DNA of 64,000 nt from Acidobacteriota bacterium (GTDB lineage Bacteria; Acidobacteriota; Terriglobia; Terriglobales; Acidobacteriaceae). The DNA lies in assembly GCA_013289875.1 (NCBI GenBank), contig JABCZC010000023.1, positions 1 through 64,000 of the forward strand, in the 5' to 3' direction. Every line of letters starts with the position of its first letter. The first letter of the stretch is position 1. The position numbers and the translations under genes are program-made. Shown piece after piece: positions 62,599 through 64,000 of this stretch. The notes beneath the pieces were generated by a model that saw only the letters and a program-made list of their open reading frames with translations, made no database searches and had not been told where the DNA came from.

Positions 62599-63312
62599 TC
62601 AGTCGGCGACCATCAGCTCGCCGGGCAGGATGGGGCGAGTTCGCGGCAGACGGCCGAAGGCAGCGGCGATACCCATTCCGACAAGAACTGCGCTGTAGAC
62701 AGTGAGCTGCACGATGTCAGTCGCGTGGGAGCGAGGCAGAGTCTTCCAGAGAATGAGCAGAACAGTCTGCGCAGCGGTGACGGCCCAGACTGTTCCGTAG
62801 AAGTAACGGCGTTCCCAGCCTTCTCCCTGGGTGGAGCGGCGGACGCGGGGCAGCACGCCGAGAGCTCCCACCGCGAGGATGACGACGAGCAGCGGCGTGT
62901 ATCCATGCGCGTAGATCTGCTTCATGTACCACGTGCCGGTCGCGACGGCAACAGCCAGACCGGCAAGATTGAGCAGGGCGAAATTGAGCAGCGCATTCCA
63001 GGCAAATGTGTAGCAGATGCGGCGGTACAGCGGGTTCGGACGATCCTCGGTAAAGCGCAGGATGTAGGGTGCGGATTCGGCGCCGGGAAGCTGTCCATAG
63101 AACGCGGCAATACCTGTGAGGACGATCACGGTCCCCAGCCAGATCATGTTGTTGACACTGCCGCCACGAGCGAAGAGATCGAAGGTGAGTGGTCCTGGCG
63201 CGAGAAAGAAAACCCAGATCCAGATGGGCCAGTGTGCCACGCGATACCAGGGCTTGTTACGCGTGCGCATCCTGCGCGCATCGGCGTATTCCACTTTGAC
63301 AGAATAGGCCAT
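62599..63312 (-). CDS. Hypothetical multi-pass membrane protein
   Basis: The 237-residue protein has about six hydrophobic helices, among them HWPIWIWVFFLAPGPLTF, MIWLGTVIVLTGIAAFYG, FALLNLAGLAVAVATGTWYM, TPLLVVILAVGALGVLP, TVWAVTAAQTVLLILWK and VYSAVLVGMGIAAAFG. The N-terminus is Arg-rich and cytoplasmic. I do not recognise the family. It lies three bases after the HAD phosphatase gene, so they are probably one transcript. Confidence 0.7.
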   Translation of the reverse strand: MAYSVKVEYADARRMRTRNKPWYRVAHWPIWIWVFFLAPGPLTFDLFARGGSVNNMIWLGTVIVLTGIAAFYGQLPGAESAPYILRFTEDRPNPLYRRICYTFAWNALLNFALLNLAGLAVAVATGTWYMKQIYAHGYTPLLVVILAVGALGVLPRVRRSTQGEGWERRYFYGTVWAVTAAQTVLLILWKTLPRSHATDIVQLTVYSAVLVGMGIAAAFGRLPRTRPILPGELMVAD

Positions 63313-63315
63313 GAT

Positions 63316-64000
63316 CTAGTGTGCTGATTCCGCTGCAGCCAGAGCTACACGAGCGATCGGCTCGAAGTGGATCTCGATAAGGTCATTCACCACACGAACA
63401 TGCACGTCCTCGAGAGATTTCACGATCCAATCGGCGGCGCTCAGGCTCGCCAGCGAATGCGAGAAGAGCGTGGCCAGCACCTTGCATCCGGCGGCGCGGC
63501 CGGCGGTCGCACCGGAGGCGGAGTCTTCAATGACCAAGCATTCCTCGGGGTTAAGGCCGAGCAGCTCGGCTCCTCGCCGGTAGGGCTCCGGATCGGGCTT
63601 GCCCCTGGTGACCATGTCGGCGGTAACGATGCGCGCGGGCACCGGGATGCCTCCGTCGGCCATACGGGCGCGCGCCAGCCGCTCAGTGGCGGAGGTCACA
63701 ACGGTCCAGTATTTCTCGGGCAGCGCTTCCAGAATGGGCTTGACGCCCTTAAGGATCTCCAACCCCTCGTTATCCTCGACTTCCATGTCCTCCAACCACT
63801 TTAGCTCCTGCTCATCGTTCAGATCGGGACGCAGGAGACGGACGCTCTCAATGGCGCGGCGGCCGTGAGCGGTCCGGATGGCGGCTGCGGGATCAACTCC
63901 ATGCCTCCGGGCCCACTTAGTCCAACTGCGCTCTACCGAACCGAGGGAGCTGACGAGTATGCCGTCCATGTCGAAGAGGATGCCGCGGACGTAGATCTTC
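63316..64000 (-). CDS. HAD-family sugar-phosphatase-like protein (5' end cut)
   Basis: The coding frame stays open to the window edge and encodes GILFDMDGILVSSLGSVERS, where D-M-D-G is HAD motif I with the nucleophile Asp. So the ATG at 63969 inside this motif is not the true start. Motif II is VTSATERLARARM, the Lys of motif III is in TRGKPDPEPYRRGAELLGL, and motif IV is CLVIEDSASG. The helical cap domain places it in the subfamily of glycerol- and sugar-phosphate phosphatases (Gpp/DOG-like). It dephosphorylates a small phosphoester, whose identity is unknown. It is read just before the multi-pass membrane protein. Confidence 0.9.
   Translation of the reverse strand, partial: KIYVRGILFDMDGILVSSLGSVERSWTKWARRHGVDPAAAIRTAHGRRAIESVRLLRPDLNDEQELKWLEDMEVEDNEGLEILKGVKPILEALPEKYWTVVTSATERLARARMADGGIPVPARIVTADMVTRGKPDPEPYRRGAELLGLNPEECLVIEDSASGATAGRAAGCKVLATLFSHSLASLSAADWIVKSLEDVHVRVVNDLIEIHFEPIARVALAAAESAH

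Overview
The window looks like a chromosome of the phylum Acidobacteriota, most likely class Terriglobia. This is inferred from gene families and their arrangement, not from an rRNA gene, of which there is none. Pointers are the DUF2950/DUF3300 pair, a protein kinase fused to a TolB-like propeller, a compact pilus/type II secretion operon beside an M16 peptidase, a type III polyketide synthase beside a flavoprotein reductase, and intergenic hairpins of a recurring type.

Region 1 (1-11.1 kb) is accessory and decaying. After the 3' end of a KdpE-like regulator come relics of a sugar transporter, a TonB-dependent receptor, a possible HEPN/AbiU2-like gene and an IS66 transposase. Small secreted proteins, the DUF2950/DUF3300 pair, a GC-rich beta-propeller gene and several genes broken by single small indels follow. 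Region 2 (11.2-20.0 kb) is an integrative mobilizable element: MobF relaxase with helicase, two mobilization accessory genes behind a palindrome-rich candidate oriT, an excisionase-like gene, a PIN-type toxin-antitoxin pair and a tyrosine integrase. It ends at the 3' half of a tRNA-Lys(TTT) gene, the expected footprint of integration into a tRNA. No type IV secretion genes are present, so transfer would need a helper. A scar of a second, related mobilization module lies between the antitoxin and the integrase.

Region 3 (20.2-28.8 kb) starts with an unusual two-gene unit: an L,D-transpeptidase-like fold with Ser in place of the catalytic Cys, fused to a fucosyltransferase-like domain, translationally coupled to a 1324-residue secreted multidomain protein. 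A Ser/Thr kinase with a propeller follows, then the relic of the last 46 codons of a related gene. Region 4 (28.8-39 kb) holds galT, an ATP-grasp enzyme, a DUF4254 protein, a TPR protein, YvcK, a broken Nif3-like gene, a GT2 glycosyltransferase, an amidohydrolase and RlmN.

Region 5 (39-50 kb) is an M16 peptidase followed by a pilus/type II secretion cluster: pilin, LolA, a YCF48-like propeller, the GspF/PilC platform, the GspE/PilB ATPase, PilM-N-O-P-like proteins and a glycine-repeat pseudopilin. The last five genes overlap or nearly touch. Region 6 (50-64 kb) is mainly housekeeping and metabolism: an A-type Fe-S carrier, a ComEA-like lipoprotein, YceI, a type III PKS with a flavoprotein, an M1 aminopeptidase split by one missing base, FolD, PhoU and an aromatic amino acid route (PhhA and HPPD flanking an LLM flavoprotein). 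The window ends inside a HAD phosphatase gene.

A recurring theme is single-indel gene breakage (near 3210, 8979, 10280, 34130, 34365 and 56489). Whether these are true pseudogenes or assembly errors cannot be decided from the sequence alone.
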